A stretch of DNA of 64,000 bases from Xanthomonas hortorum pv. cynarae (GTDB lineage: Bacteria; Pseudomonadota; Gammaproteobacteria; Xanthomonadales; Xanthomonadaceae): the NCBI RefSeq assembly GCF_002939985.1, contig NZ_MDFM01000008.1, positions 59,891-123,890 on the forward strand. The letters run 5' to 3'. The notes beneath the pieces are model-generated. The model saw nothing but the letters and a program-made list of their open reading frames with translations, searched no databases and was not told the DNA's origin. Within the stretch, counting starts at the first letter, position 1; each line of letters begins with the position of its first letter. Below, piece after piece: positions 1 through 8,480 of this stretch. The translations under genes were made by a program, and so were the position numbers.

Positions 1-77
1 CGCTTGCGGGACCGTGTGGCGGCATGGATGCCGCCACCGAGCCCCCAGGGACGGGTTCACGGCGTGTCCCGCGAGCG
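1..77. repeat. Dispersed hairpin repeat, copy 1 (cut by window edge)
   Basis: An outer arm at 1-12 (CGCTTGCGGGAC) pairs with 66-77 with one mismatch, enclosing a perfect inner hairpin (TGGCGGCAT at 17-25 with ATGCCGCCA at 28-36). Nearly the same sequence recurs at 50730-50828, so this is a dispersed intergenic element. Its left end is probably outside the window. It occupies most of the leader of the permease gene that starts at 236; nothing else is evident in 78-235. Confidence 0.8.
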
Positions 78-235
78 GCGAGAACGCCGCGCACTCGACA
101 CACTGGTTTCGGATAGGCAAACAATGGAAGTCTCGCTGCTTCGGGTTAGCGCGATGCCAAGCCAGCCCTCCGCCGATGCCTGTGCTGCGCGCTATGCGAT
201 CCTGTGCATCGCTTTCCAACGGACACGATCACGCC

Positions 236-1153
236 ATGGCGGTGGATGCATTTGCGTTGATTCTGGCGATGTTGGGGCTGGGTCTGCTGTTCGCCCGCTT
301 GCGGGTGCTGCCGGACAACAGCGCCGACGTGCTCAATCGCATCGTGTTGTATATCTGCCTGCCGGCCTCGGTGCTGACCTATGTGCCGCGCCTGCATCTG
401 GATGCTTCGCTGGGTGGGGTGATCGCCACGCCGTGGGTGTTGACCGCGATCATCGTGCCGCTGCTGTGGGGCTGCAGCCGTGTGTTTGGATTCAAACGTG
501 AGGAATACGCTGCGCTGCTGATGTGCGTGGTCTTCACCAACTCCAGCTTCATCGGCTTTCCGATGGTGCGCGCGTTGATCGGCGATCACGCGCTGCCGTA
601 TGCGGTGGTCTACGACCAGTTCGGTACTTTCGTGCTGCTGTCCACGTTTGGGTTGTATGTGCTGGCGCGCTACAGCGGCGACACCCCGCCTACCGCGCGG
701 ATGATCCTGCTGCGGGTGCTGCGGTTTCCGCCGCTGTGGGCGCTGCTGTTCGCACTGACGTTGATGCCGGAGCAGCCGCCGACCTGGATCGGTTCGGGAT
801 TGAAGAGTCTGGCCGATGCGATGCTGCCGCTGGTGATGCTGGCGGTCGGCTTTTCGCTGCAGTTGCGTTTGCCTGCGGACGAGTTAAAACCGCTGGCAGT
901 GGGGCTGGTCTTCAAACTTGCGTTGATGCCGGTCCTGGCGCTGCCATTGTCCTGGGCGCTCGGCTTGCATGGGGCGATGTTGCAGACCAACGTCCTCGAA
1001 TCGGCCATGCCCACCATGATCACCGCCGCCGCATTGGCCATCTCGCATCGGCTGGCACCGCGCCTGGCCGCAGCGATGGTCGGCTACAGCATCCTGCTGT
1101 CGCTGCTGACCTTGCCTGCCTGGGCCTGGTTGCTGGCACGTCTGGTGGCGTGA
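236..1153 (+). CDS. AEC-family (auxin efflux carrier-like) permease
   Basis: A 305-residue integral membrane protein with about ten hydrophobic segments spread evenly from the N-terminus to the C-terminus, as in the AEC/malonate-permease family. Members export or import small organic anions across the inner membrane; the substrate cannot be told here. I chose the ATG at 236, which begins MAVDAFALILAMLGLGLL, because the open frame upstream runs through the hairpin repeat at 1-77 and encodes no membrane-protein-like sequence. It stands alone, with over 300 bases before the next gene. Family assignment is good; substrate is unknown. Confidence 0.8.
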   Translation: MAVDAFALILAMLGLGLLFARLRVLPDNSADVLNRIVLYICLPASVLTYVPRLHLDASLGGVIATPWVLTAIIVPLLWGCSRVFGFKREEYAALLMCVVFTNSSFIGFPMVRALIGDHALPYAVVYDQFGTFVLLSTFGLYVLARYSGDTPPTARMILLRVLRFPPLWALLFALTLMPEQPPTWIGSGLKSLADAMLPLVMLAVGFSLQLRLPADELKPLAVGLVFKLALMPVLALPLSWALGLHGAMLQTNVLESAMPTMITAAALAISHRLAPRLAAAMVGYSILLSLLTLPAWAWLLARLVA

Positions 1154-1484
1154 TGCCAGGCGCGAACTCGCGCTGCCACTGCGGTAATGCCGCATCGCAG
1201 GTTCAACGCGCACCTGCGTTAGCCTCGCAGCCAATGCTGCACTGCGATGACAATGCGCTGCATTCAGAGCCGCCAATCGACACCACAGCGCGCGAGGTCA
1301 TGACGCAGGCGCGCAGGTCGCGCAGAAGCTGCTGCGCACGCGCGCTGCACAGGGATTTTCCGAGCATGGATCACGGCTATTGGAAGATCGCCAGGCTGGC
1401 AGTCGAGCGGTTTAACGTCTTTCGACTACTTCCTCACCGTGCCGCGGTGTACGCTGCCGGCTTGCTCCCGGAAGCGAGGCGTGC
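1154..1484. other. Gene-free interval between permease and ParA-like gene
   Basis: About 330 bases with no open frame that looks coding. A small GC-rich hairpin (GCGCGAACTCGCGC) lies just after the permease stop and could end its transcript, but it has no T-run. I see no recognisable promoter motif. Confidence 0.5.
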
Positions 1485-2117
1485 ATGAAGACAGTCCTGG
1501 TGGCCGGCTCCAAAGGCGGCGTAGGCAAGACCACGATCGCCACCAATCTGGCCGCACATGCGGCCTTGCAGGGCCAGCGCACCGTGCTGGCAGATGCCGA
1601 TCCGCAGGGCTCGTCCACGCGCTGGGCGCAGCGTCGCGCCAGTCTGGAAAGTGCGGTGCTGCCGATCGACGCCACCCGCCGTCGCAACTGGCAGGCCGCA
1701 GTGCCCGATGGCACCGATCAGCTGATCATCGATGCCCCGGCCGGGGCAATGGCCGACGACCTGAGCGGATTTCTGGACCACGTCGATGCCATCGTGGTGC
1801 CGGTGCTGTCCTCGGCACTGGATATCGAAGCGGTGGTGGGCTTTCTCAACACGCTGGCCAAGGTGCCGCGCGTGCACCAGCGCAAATTGCCGGTGGGCCT
1901 GGTGCTCAATCGCGCCCGTCCGTGGACCCAGACCTCGCAGCAGGCCGCCGAGATGATCGGCACCTGGCCGTATCCGCTGGTGACCCAGCTGCGCGACACC
2001 CAGGCCTACGTGGTCATGGCCGGGCTGGGGCGCAGCTTGTTCGATTACCGCTCGGCGCAGGTGCGCGACCATCAACAGGACTGGGAGCCGCTGTTCAAGT
2101 GGCTCAAGAAGGCCTAA
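1485..2117 (+). CDS. ParA-family P-loop ATPase (orphan)
   Basis: A 210-residue MinD/ParA-type ATPase. The deviant Walker A motif SKGGVGKTT lies at residues 9-17 (signature lysine K10, catalytic K15), followed by DADPQGSS and an IIDAPAG segment that fits the Walker B region. There is no ParB partner or HTH extension nearby, and the length matches short orphan ParA proteins used for chromosome, chemotaxis or cell-pole cargo positioning. The gene ends 14 bases before the phosphatase gene, so the two are probably co-transcribed. Cargo is not predictable from sequence. Confidence 0.85.
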   Translation: MKTVLVAGSKGGVGKTTIATNLAAHAALQGQRTVLADADPQGSSTRWAQRRASLESAVLPIDATRRRNWQAAVPDGTDQLIIDAPAGAMADDLSGFLDHVDAIVVPVLSSALDIEAVVGFLNTLAKVPRVHQRKLPVGLVLNRARPWTQTSQQAAEMIGTWPYPLVTQLRDTQAYVVMAGLGRSLFDYRSAQVRDHQQDWEPLFKWLKKA

Positions 2118-2131
2118 ACCGGATAGTTTCC

Positions 2132-2608
2132 ATGCGCGAATTGATCTTGTTGCGACACGCCCACGCCGAGCCGGCCGATACCGGCCAGGCCGATCTGGAC
2201 CGCCCGCTGTCCCCGCACGGCATTGCCGAGGCGGAATCGGCCGGCCGCTGGCTGCGCGAGCAGCGCCTGGTGCCCGACCGCGTGCTGTGCTCGCCGGCCC
2301 GGCGCGCCCGCGAGACGCTGGAAGCGGTATTGGAGCTCACCGGCTATATCGAACAACGCCTGGACGAGCGCATCTACGAAGCGACGCCCGGCACCCTGGC
2401 CAGCCTGGTGGACGAACACCGCGACGCCGAGCGCTTGCTGCTGGTGGGCCACAACCCCGGGCTGGAGCGGTTGGCAGCGCTGATGCACAGCGGCCAGACC
2501 GGCGACTACCGTGGCATGCCCACCGCCGCGATCGCCCTGCTGGCGCTGCCGCTGGAGGCCGCCATCGAACCGGGGATCGCCCGCCTGATCGCCTTCTGGT
2601 GGCCTTGA
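2132..2608 (+). CDS. SixA-type histidine phosphatase
   Basis: A 158-residue histidine phosphatase of the phosphoglycerate-mutase superfamily. The catalytic LRHAHAE motif is at residues 7-13 and the second histidine lies in LLVGHNPGLE. In E. coli SixA dephosphorylates phosphohistidine on phosphotransfer proteins; the exact target here is inferred. The start at 2132 lies 14 bases after the ParA-like stop, and the downstream YceI gene begins four bases after the TGA, so the three genes look like one transcription unit. Length is normal for the family. Confidence 0.8.
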   Translation: MRELILLRHAHAEPADTGQADLDRPLSPHGIAEAESAGRWLREQRLVPDRVLCSPARRARETLEAVLELTGYIEQRLDERIYEATPGTLASLVDEHRDAERLLLVGHNPGLERLAALMHSGQTGDYRGMPTAAIALLALPLEAAIEPGIARLIAFWWP

Positions 2609-2611
2609 TCC

Positions 2612-3184
2612 GTGTCATCGTCGCTGCGCTGGTACGCCTGGCTCGCGCTCTGGGTCGCTCTGCCCTGTATGGCGCAGCAGAAGGTGCATTCCATCGACCC
2701 GGTGCAATCGCGCTTCGGGTTCGAGATCAGAACGCGCTTCGGCATGAAGATCGAGGGGTTCTTTCCGCGTTTTCGCGGTGAACTGGTGGAGTTGCCCGAT
2801 AAACGCCAACAGGTGCGCTTCCGGCTGGACGCCACCCAGGTGGAAATCCCCGGCAAGGACCGCTACACCGCGTGGATGCGCGGCGAGGATTTCTTCGATG
2901 TCGCCCAGTACCCGGTGGTGGAATTCGAGTCGCTTCCCTACACCGAGGAGGTGGTGAAGAAGGGCGGTGACATCACCGGCAACCTGACCATTCGCGGAAT
3001 CACCCACATCGAGACCCTGCATGTGGCGCCAGCTGAATGCGCGCGGCCGGGCTATGATTGCGACGTGATCAGTCGTGGGACGGTGCTGCGTGGACGTTAC
3101 GGAATGAATGCGTGGCAGATGGCCCTGGGTGACAGGGTGACGTTCGTTCTGCGTGGGCGGTTGCAGGAGGCGCGGCGCCCGTGA
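2612..3184 (+). CDS. YceI-family periplasmic protein
   Basis: A 190-residue lipocalin-like YceI protein, a family that binds polyisoprenoid or fatty acyl ligands in the periplasm. It begins with a hydrophobic signal segment (LRWYAWLALWVALPCMAQ), and the mature part has family features such as HSIDPVQSRFGFEIRTRFG and the MRGEDFFDVAQYP block. The GTG at 2612 is used because it supplies the complete signal peptide; the next ATG would cut it off. Its stop overlaps the start of the next gene by four bases (GTGA), implying translational coupling with the phospholipase-D-like lipoprotein. Confidence 0.85.
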   Translation: MSSSLRWYAWLALWVALPCMAQQKVHSIDPVQSRFGFEIRTRFGMKIEGFFPRFRGELVELPDKRQQVRFRLDATQVEIPGKDRYTAWMRGEDFFDVAQYPVVEFESLPYTEEVVKKGGDITGNLTIRGITHIETLHVAPAECARPGYDCDVISRGTVLRGRYGMNAWQMALGDRVTFVLRGRLQEARRP

Positions 3185-5226
3185 GTTTCCTGTTGAGGGT
3201 GCTTGTGCTGGCAACGCTGTTGCTCGGCACCGGATGCGCCGGCCTGTCGCAAATCGAACGCAACCGCGCCGCAGGCGTGGCCGCCGCCGCGCGCAGCACG
3301 GTGGTGAGCTGTGACCAGGCCAATCGTTGCGCGCTGCCCTCGCCGTTACGCGCGCTGGGCGGCGAGGCGATCACGGCCTCCACCCCGGCCGCGCCCCGGC
3401 ATTACGCCACCATTGTCGATCATGGCGAAGCCTCGTTGGTTGCGCGCTTGAATCTGATCCGCAGCGCCACCCGCAGCATCGATCTGCAGACCTATATTTT
3501 CGACAAGGACGACAGCGCACGCATGGTGCTGGATGCGCTGATGGACGCGGCGCAACGCGGGGTCAAGGTGCGCATTTTGATCGACCAGCTGTCGGCGATC
3601 GCCGATCTGCAGATCCTCGGCGCGCTGTCCAGCACCCACGAAAACCTGCAGCTGCGCATCTACAACCCCACCTTCGGCAAGGTCAAACTCAATTACTTCG
3701 ACTACGCCGGCAGCGTGGTGTGCTGTTTTCGCCGTTTCAACCAGCGCATGCACAACAAGCTGCTGGTGGTGGACGATGTGCTCGGCGTGGTCGGTGGCCG
3801 CAACTACCAGGACGACTATTTCGACTGGGACAGCGAATACAACTTCCGCGACCGCGACGTGATTCTGGCCGGCCCGGAAGTGCGTGCGATGGCGGTGAAT
3901 TTCGATGCGTTCTGGCGCGCACAGCGCAGCGTGCCGGCCGAGCGCCTGAACGATGTCGGCCGCCTGTTGCTGGAGCAGGGCGCACCGGCGATGCCGCCGG
4001 CCGAGTTTCGCCGCCCGGATCGGGTGGCACGCGTGGACCGTGAAGCGCGCGATCCACAGTTCATCCGCGATGTGTTCGTGACCCCGGCCATGCCGGTGCA
4101 GCGGGTGTTGTACGTGGCCGATCTGCCGCAGAAACACCGCAAGGAACATGCCGCCAAGGCGGTGTCTACCGCGCCCGAGCTGGACGGCCTGATCGCCGGC
4201 GCGCAGCAGGAAGTGTTGCTGCAGACGCCGTATCTGGTGTTGTCCGATGAAGCGCAGGAGATCTTCCGCGCACTGCGCAAGCGCCCGCAGCCGCCGCGCA
4301 TCGTGGTCTCGAGCAATAGCCTGGCGGCCACCGACAATCCGATCGTGTATGCGCTGTCGTACAAGTTCAAACGCCGCAATCTGCGCGAGCTGGGCTTCAA
4401 CGTTTACGAATTCAAGCCGTTTCCGCTGGATGCACCGGTGGATTACGCCAATCTGGTGCCCGACCCGCTCAACCCGGAGGCCGCCGAGCCGGCCGAGGGC
4501 GACAGCCGTGTCAATCGCGTGATCAGCGGCAGTGCCGCCGGCAATGCGGTGCGTGGCAGCGGTGGCAGCAATAGCAACAGTGGCAGTGGCAGTGGCAGTG
4601 GAACACCAGGGAGTGCCCTTCGCGGCAGCGGCGGTGGCGCGGGTCGTGCGCCCGGCGGCAGCGAGGTCGATCGGCGTGTGCTGCGTACCGAAACGCGGCC
4701 TTCGTTTCTCGGCACGCGTGCGGTCAACAAGCCGCTGCCGGTCACCCGCGCCGGCGCGCGCATGGGCCTGCATGCCAAGTCGTTGGTGGTGGACCGGCGT
4801 ATCGGTGTGATTGGCACGCACAACTTCGACCCGCGCAGCGAAAACTACAACACCGAGGCGGCGGTGGTGATCGACGATGCGCGCTTTGCGCAGGCGCTGG
4901 CTGCCAGCATCGAGCGCGACATCGCCCCGGAAAATGCCTGGACCGTGGCCTCGCGCGAAAAGCCGCCGGTGCTGAGCGGACTGAACTACAGCGTGGGCAA
5001 GGTGTCCGAATCGCTGCCGGTGCTGGATTTCTGGCCCTGGCGCTATGCCACCAATTACGAATTCCAGCCTGGCCCCGGCTGCCCGTTCCCACTCAAGCGC
5101 CAGGATCCGCAGTTCCGGCAGTGCTATGTGGCGGTGGGCGACTTCCCCGAGGTCAACGTCGGCCCGAAGTGGTTGCTGGTGCGGATGCTGACCGCCTTCG
5201 GTGCCGGCCTGGTGCAGATTCTGTGA
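3181..5226 (+). CDS. Phospholipase D-like lipoprotein (cardiolipin synthase-like)
   Basis: A 681-residue protein with two HxKxxxxD phospholipase D motifs: HNKLLVVDD near residue 191 with [11 protein letters not shown] after it, and HAKSLVVDR near residue 531 with [13 protein letters not shown] after it. A lipobox (LLLGTGCAG) at the N-terminus predicts membrane anchoring outside the cytoplasm. Such proteins transfer phosphatidyl groups or cleave phosphodiester bonds. Between the two halves, around residues 450-495, is a low-complexity Gly/Ser/Asn linker encoded by a GGCAGTGGCAGT-like tract at about 4552-4670. GTG start, overlapping the yceI stop. Confidence 0.85.
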   Translation: MSFLLRVLVLATLLLGTGCAGLSQIERNRAAGVAAAARSTVVSCDQANRCALPSPLRALGGEAITASTPAAPRHYATIVDHGEASLVARLNLIRSATRSIDLQTYIFDKDDSARMVLDALMDAAQRGVKVRILIDQLSAIADLQILGALSSTHENLQLRIYNPTFGKVKLNYFDYAGSVVCCFRRFNQRMHNKLLVVDDVLGVVGGRNYQDDYFDWDSEYNFRDRDVILAGPEVRAMAVNFDAFWRAQRSVPAERLNDVGRLLLEQGAPAMPPAEFRRPDRVARVDREARDPQFIRDVFVTPAMPVQRVLYVADLPQKHRKEHAAKAVSTAPELDGLIAGAQQEVLLQTPYLVLSDEAQEIFRALRKRPQPPRIVVSSNSLAATDNPIVYALSYKFKRRNLRELGFNVYEFKPFPLDAPVDYANLVPDPLNPEAAEPAEGDSRVNRVISGSAAGNAVRGSGGSNSNSGSGSGSGTPGSALRGSGGGAGRAPGGSEVDRRVLRTETRPSFLGTRAVNKPLPVTRAGARMGLHAKSLVVDRRIGVIGTHNFDPRSENYNTEAAVVIDDARFAQALAASIERDIAPENAWTVASREKPPVLSGLNYSVGKVSESLPVLDFWPWRYATNYEFQPGPGCPFPLKRQDPQFRQCYVAVGDFPEVNVGPKWLLVRMLTAFGAGLVQIL

Positions 5227-5357
5227 TCGCATAGGCGCGCCGCTCACTGGCCGCTATCGTGACGATATGTCTCTGGCGCGGAGACGGAACTGCGCCTGGA
5301 TCAATCAGGGCAGTCAGCGACAGTTGAACCAGATCCTCCGGGCGCAGATGCTGTTGC

Positions 5358-5462
5358 GATTCCCGATTCCCGATTCCCGATTCCCGATTCCCGATTCCAA
5401 ATCTCCAATCTCCAATCTCCAATCCCCAATCCCCAATCCCCAATCCCCAATCCCCAATCCCC
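5358..5462. repeat. Heptanucleotide tandem tract, 15 units
   Basis: Fifteen consecutive 7-bp units in perfect register: six of the GATTCCC type, three AATCTCC, six AATCCCC. The tract ends six bases before the ATG of the thioesterase gene and takes the place where its Shine-Dalgarno sequence should be. Related heptads occur at 24003-24073 and 59025-59055. Confidence 0.9.
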
Positions 5463-5467
5463 AGCCT

Positions 5468-5896
5468 ATGACCTTCCGCGACCCCGTCGATCTTGCTGCC
5501 CTCAACGCCTCCAGTCGCGACACCTTGATCGAACATCTGGGCATCGTGTTCACCGACGCTGGCGACGATTGGTTGCGCGCCACCATGCCGGTGGATTCGC
5601 GCACCAAGCAGCCGTACGGCTTGCTGCACGGCGGTGCGTCGGTGGTGCTGGCCGAAACCCTGGGCAGTAGCGCCGGCAATCTGTGCGTGGAGATGACCAC
5701 TCAGATGTGCGTGGGGTTGGAGATCAACGCCAACCATCTGCGTGCGGCGTATCAGGACGTGGTCACTGGCACCGCGCGCGCCGTGCATATCGGGCGCAGC
5801 ACGCAGGTGTGGGACATCACCATCGAAAACCCGGCCGGCAAGCGCGTGTGCGTTTCGCGGCTCACCTTGGCCGTGGTCCCGCGCAGCAATGGCTGA
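5468..5896 (+). CDS. Hotdog-fold acyl-CoA thioesterase (PaaI/YbgC-like)
   Basis: A 142-residue hotdog-fold thioesterase. The signature [18 protein letters not shown] carries the HGG motif and the catalytic acidic residue that follows it, as in the PaaI / 1,4-dihydroxy-2-naphthoyl-CoA thioesterase group. It should hydrolyse an acyl- or aroyl-CoA in the cytoplasm; the natural substrate is unknown. The ATG at 5468 gives the normal family length. The frame stays open upstream through the heptad tract, but that part encodes only repetitive [12 protein letters not shown]-type sequence. No Shine-Dalgarno is visible because the tract abuts the start codon. Confidence 0.8.
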   Translation: MTFRDPVDLAALNASSRDTLIEHLGIVFTDAGDDWLRATMPVDSRTKQPYGLLHGGASVVLAETLGSSAGNLCVEMTTQMCVGLEINANHLRAAYQDVVTGTARAVHIGRSTQVWDITIENPAGKRVCVSRLTLAVVPRSNG

Positions 5897-6013
5897 GCCC
5901 GCCGTGCAAGCACATGGGTGGAACAGCGCCACCCGCTGCCGGCACTGCGCGCGTGCCAAGCTGCTGTCACAATAGTCGCGCTTCCTTCCCCTGGTACCGG
6001 TCCCGTTCCTGCA

Positions 6014-6817
6014 ATGAGCGAGTCATCCCTGGACGCCACGCGCGATGCTGGCGGCGTGCTGCGTTGGTTCCGGTACCTGTATCGGGTACCGCTACTGCTG
6101 GTGCACCTGAGCATCTGTCTGCCGATCACCATGCTGTGCGTGGTGGCGCCGCCGCTGGCGCGCATCCGTACCGGCCACGACGACACCCTGGACGAGTGGA
6201 TGATCCGCTGGTGGCAGGGCAATCTGATGCGCATCTTCGGATTTCGTTTGCGTCACTTCGGCACTCCGCTGCCGGGCGCTGCGTTGTTCGTCGCCAATCA
6301 CGTCAGCTGGATCGACATCTCGATGCTGCACAGCCAACGCGTGATGGGCTTTGTGGCCAAGCGCGAGATCGCCGGCTGGCCGCTGGTGGGCTGGCTGGCG
6401 GCCAAGGGCCAGACCATCTTCCATCAGCGCGGCAATACCGAATCGCTGGGCGGCGTGCTGCAGGAAATGCTGGCGCGGCTGCAAAGCGGCAAGCCGGTGG
6501 GCGTGTTTCCGGAAGGGCGCACCCGCGGCGGCACCGAGGTCGGCCCGTTCCATGCGCGCATCTTCCAGGCCGCGGTCGAGGCCGGCGTGCCGGTGCAACC
6601 GGTGGCGTTGCGTTACGGCGAGCGCGGCAATGCGCAGGCGGTGGTGGCGTTCGGCGAGCGCGAGAGTTTCTTCGACAATATCGTGCGTCTGCTCGGCGAG
6701 CCGGCGCGGCTGGCCGAAGTGCATTTTCTCGAGCCGATCCGCGCGCTGGATATCGACGGACGTCGCCGCCTGGCCGACACCTCGCGTCAACGCATCATTG
6801 CGGCCATGGAGTCCTAG
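6014..6817 (+). CDS. 1-acyl-sn-glycerol-3-phosphate acyltransferase (PlsC-like)
   Basis: A 267-residue PlsC-family acyltransferase. An N-terminal membrane segment ([18 protein letters not shown]) precedes the catalytic HX4D motif in VANHVSWID near residue 95 and the acceptor-binding FPEGRTRGG near residue 165. It would acylate lysophosphatidate at the sn-2 position in the inner membrane during phospholipid synthesis. The ATG at 6014 is chosen over an upstream in-frame ATG at 5918 because the extra residues have no family similarity. A second, shorter family member lies at 60129-60758, so this may not be the only PlsC activity. Confidence 0.85.
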   Translation: MSESSLDATRDAGGVLRWFRYLYRVPLLLVHLSICLPITMLCVVAPPLARIRTGHDDTLDEWMIRWWQGNLMRIFGFRLRHFGTPLPGAALFVANHVSWIDISMLHSQRVMGFVAKREIAGWPLVGWLAAKGQTIFHQRGNTESLGGVLQEMLARLQSGKPVGVFPEGRTRGGTEVGPFHARIFQAAVEAGVPVQPVALRYGERGNAQAVVAFGERESFFDNIVRLLGEPARLAEVHFLEPIRALDIDGRRRLADTSRQRIIAAMES

Positions 6818-6879
6818 CCCGCGATGCGTATGCTCATCACTCCTGCGGCCGACGTGACAGTGCCTGGCCCGATGAGCGC

Positions 6880-7866
6880 ATGAACGTCTCCGACTACTCG
6901 CCGCCCCGCTGGTTGCGCAATCCGCATGTGCAATCACTGCTGGGCAGCAGCGCGTTGCGCCGGATCCGCAGCCGCCAGTTGCTGGCCGCCAGCGGCGCGG
7001 TGACCAGCGAACATATTCTCGACGGCGGCGACGGCGTACGCCTGCAGGGCTGGATGAGCATCCCGCCCGGCGATGCACCGGTGCGCGCCACCGTGCTGCT
7101 GCTGCACGGCTGGGAAGGCAGCGCCGATTCCAATTACATGCGGCTCACCGCTGCGCGCCTGCTGGGCCTGGGCTATCAGGTGTTCCGGCTGAATTTCCGC
7201 GACCACGGCGGCACCCATCACCTCAATGTGGATCTGTTTCACTCCGATCGCATCGATGAAGTGGTCAACGCTGCAGGCGATCTGTGGCGGCGTTTTCCCG
7301 CGCCGCAGTTACTGGTGGCCGGTTACTCGCTGGGCGGCAATTTCGCACTGCGGCTCGCCTTGCGCGCGCCGGCGGCCGGTCTGCCGGTGGCGCGGGTCGC
7401 AGCGGTGTGCCCGCTGCTGGATCCGGCCGCCACCATGCTGCAGATGGAAAAAGGCCCGCAGTTCTACGATTGGTATTTCCGCCGGCGCTGGCGCGAATCG
7501 CTGCTGCGCAAACGCAAGCTGTTCCCCGATCAGCACGGCTACGACGATGCCACCCTGGCGCTGGACATGCGCGGCCTGATGGCCTGGTTGGCCGAGCAGC
7601 ACACCGGGCACGGCTCGCTGCAGGCGTATTTCGACAGTTATTCGATTGCCGGCGAACGCCTGGCCGGCTTGCAGGTGCCGGTCCACATCCTGATGGCCGA
7701 AGACGACCCGGTGATTCCGTTCGCCGATTTCGCCGGCTGGCATCTGCCCGCGCACGCACAGCTGGAAATCGCGCGCTGGGGCGGTCACTGCGGCTTTCTG
7801 GAAAATGCCCGCGGCGATGGGTTTGCCGAACGCTGGGTCGCCGAGCGGCTGACCGCTGCGCTCTAG
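6880..7866 (+). CDS. YheT-family alpha/beta hydrolase
   Basis: A 328-residue alpha/beta hydrolase of the YheT/EMB8 group. It shows the N-terminal LRNPHVQSLLGS block, the oxyanion region LLLHGWEGSADSNY, the nucleophile elbow AGYSLGGNFALR, and the late HCGFLEN histidine. Family members are thought to be esterases acting on lipids or other hydrophobic esters; no substrate is established. The start at 6880 follows the PlsC gene by about 60 bases, so the two could share a transcript. An overlapping ATG at 6872 is in another frame and stops at once. Confidence 0.85.
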   Translation: MNVSDYSPPRWLRNPHVQSLLGSSALRRIRSRQLLAASGAVTSEHILDGGDGVRLQGWMSIPPGDAPVRATVLLLHGWEGSADSNYMRLTAARLLGLGYQVFRLNFRDHGGTHHLNVDLFHSDRIDEVVNAAGDLWRRFPAPQLLVAGYSLGGNFALRLALRAPAAGLPVARVAAVCPLLDPAATMLQMEKGPQFYDWYFRRRWRESLLRKRKLFPDQHGYDDATLALDMRGLMAWLAEQHTGHGSLQAYFDSYSIAGERLAGLQVPVHILMAEDDPVIPFADFAGWHLPAHAQLEIARWGGHCGFLENARGDGFAERWVAERLTAAL

Positions 7867-8480
7867 AGCTTGCTCTCTGCGTTGCCGTGCCAAGTGATGC
7901 GCGGCGCATCGCTCCAGGCACACCAATTACCCAGTCAGACAAAATAGGCAACTGATGCGCCTTTTAAGTCGCCGCGCCAAAAGCGACTTGAACGAATTGC
8001 TAGTCCGCGTAAGAGCTCAGTATCCCTTCCCACCATCCGTTGGCAACAAGACGCAATGGCTCGAAGTAAAAACATTGTTGATTTATGCGAAGTTTCAGCA
8101 GCCCGGTGCCTATGAGCGCAGGTAGCGTTGGGCCTTTAACTAAGGTCCTACTTCTGCCCGGGGGTTGCCAGCTTTGAGCCCCCATAGGCATTGGTACGTT
8201 GATTGGTCGAGCAACTGATTCTTCAACCTGTACGTTGAATGCATTTTCCCCAATGAATAGATGTCCAGCGACCATTCTTAACCTTCCGAGCTTTACGCGT
8301 TTGATAAGAAAATCCAAGCTAGCACGCGTTTTTCAGGGCAAGATTTCATTGTTTCCGAAGCTTGATGTGCGTGCCCAGCGTGCTTGCCCTGTGTCGCATA
8401 TCTTTTCGATGTGCATAAGACCCTAAGCCGTCCCACCGCGCATCGTTACAATAGGCGTTTGTCCTGGACACGCCGCCGCC
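7867..8480. other. AT-rich intergenic island
   Basis: About 610 bases between the YheT-like hydrolase and the TPR gene. Apart from the possible small minus-strand gene at 8000-8275 I see no coding sequence, repeat or clear terminator. The base composition is distinctly less GC-rich than the flanking genes. Confidence 0.6.
8000..8275 (-). CDS. Small hypothetical protein in an AT-rich island
   Basis: A 91-residue frame on the minus strand starting MVAGHLFIGENAFNVQ. I do not recognise it. In its favour: a good Shine-Dalgarno (GGAAGG) sits six bases upstream of the ATG, and the amino-acid composition is protein-like (LLKLRINQQCFYFEPLR). An upstream in-frame TTG at 8317 would add 14 residues. The surrounding 7.88-8.45 kb is visibly richer in A+T than its neighbours, suggesting foreign origin or decay. 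There is no signal peptide or membrane segment, and no partner gene. Coding status is uncertain. Confidence 0.45.
   Translation of the reverse strand: MVAGHLFIGENAFNVQVEESVARPINVPMPMGAQSWQPPGRSRTLVKGPTLPALIGTGLLKLRINQQCFYFEPLRLVANGWWEGILSSYAD

Noticed and set aside
1485-2117. ParA-like gene as a plasmid or integrative element marker
   Set aside because: No ParB, integrase, replication gene or attachment repeat nearby, and composition matches the chromosome.
3346-5247. A 633-codon minus-strand frame opposite the PLD lipoprotein
   Set aside because: The plus strand encodes both HKD motifs and a lipobox; the antisense frame has no domain.
5358-5462. Regular repeats that might suggest a CRISPR array
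   Set aside because: Units are 7 bp, contiguous and without spacers; this is a simple tandem tract.
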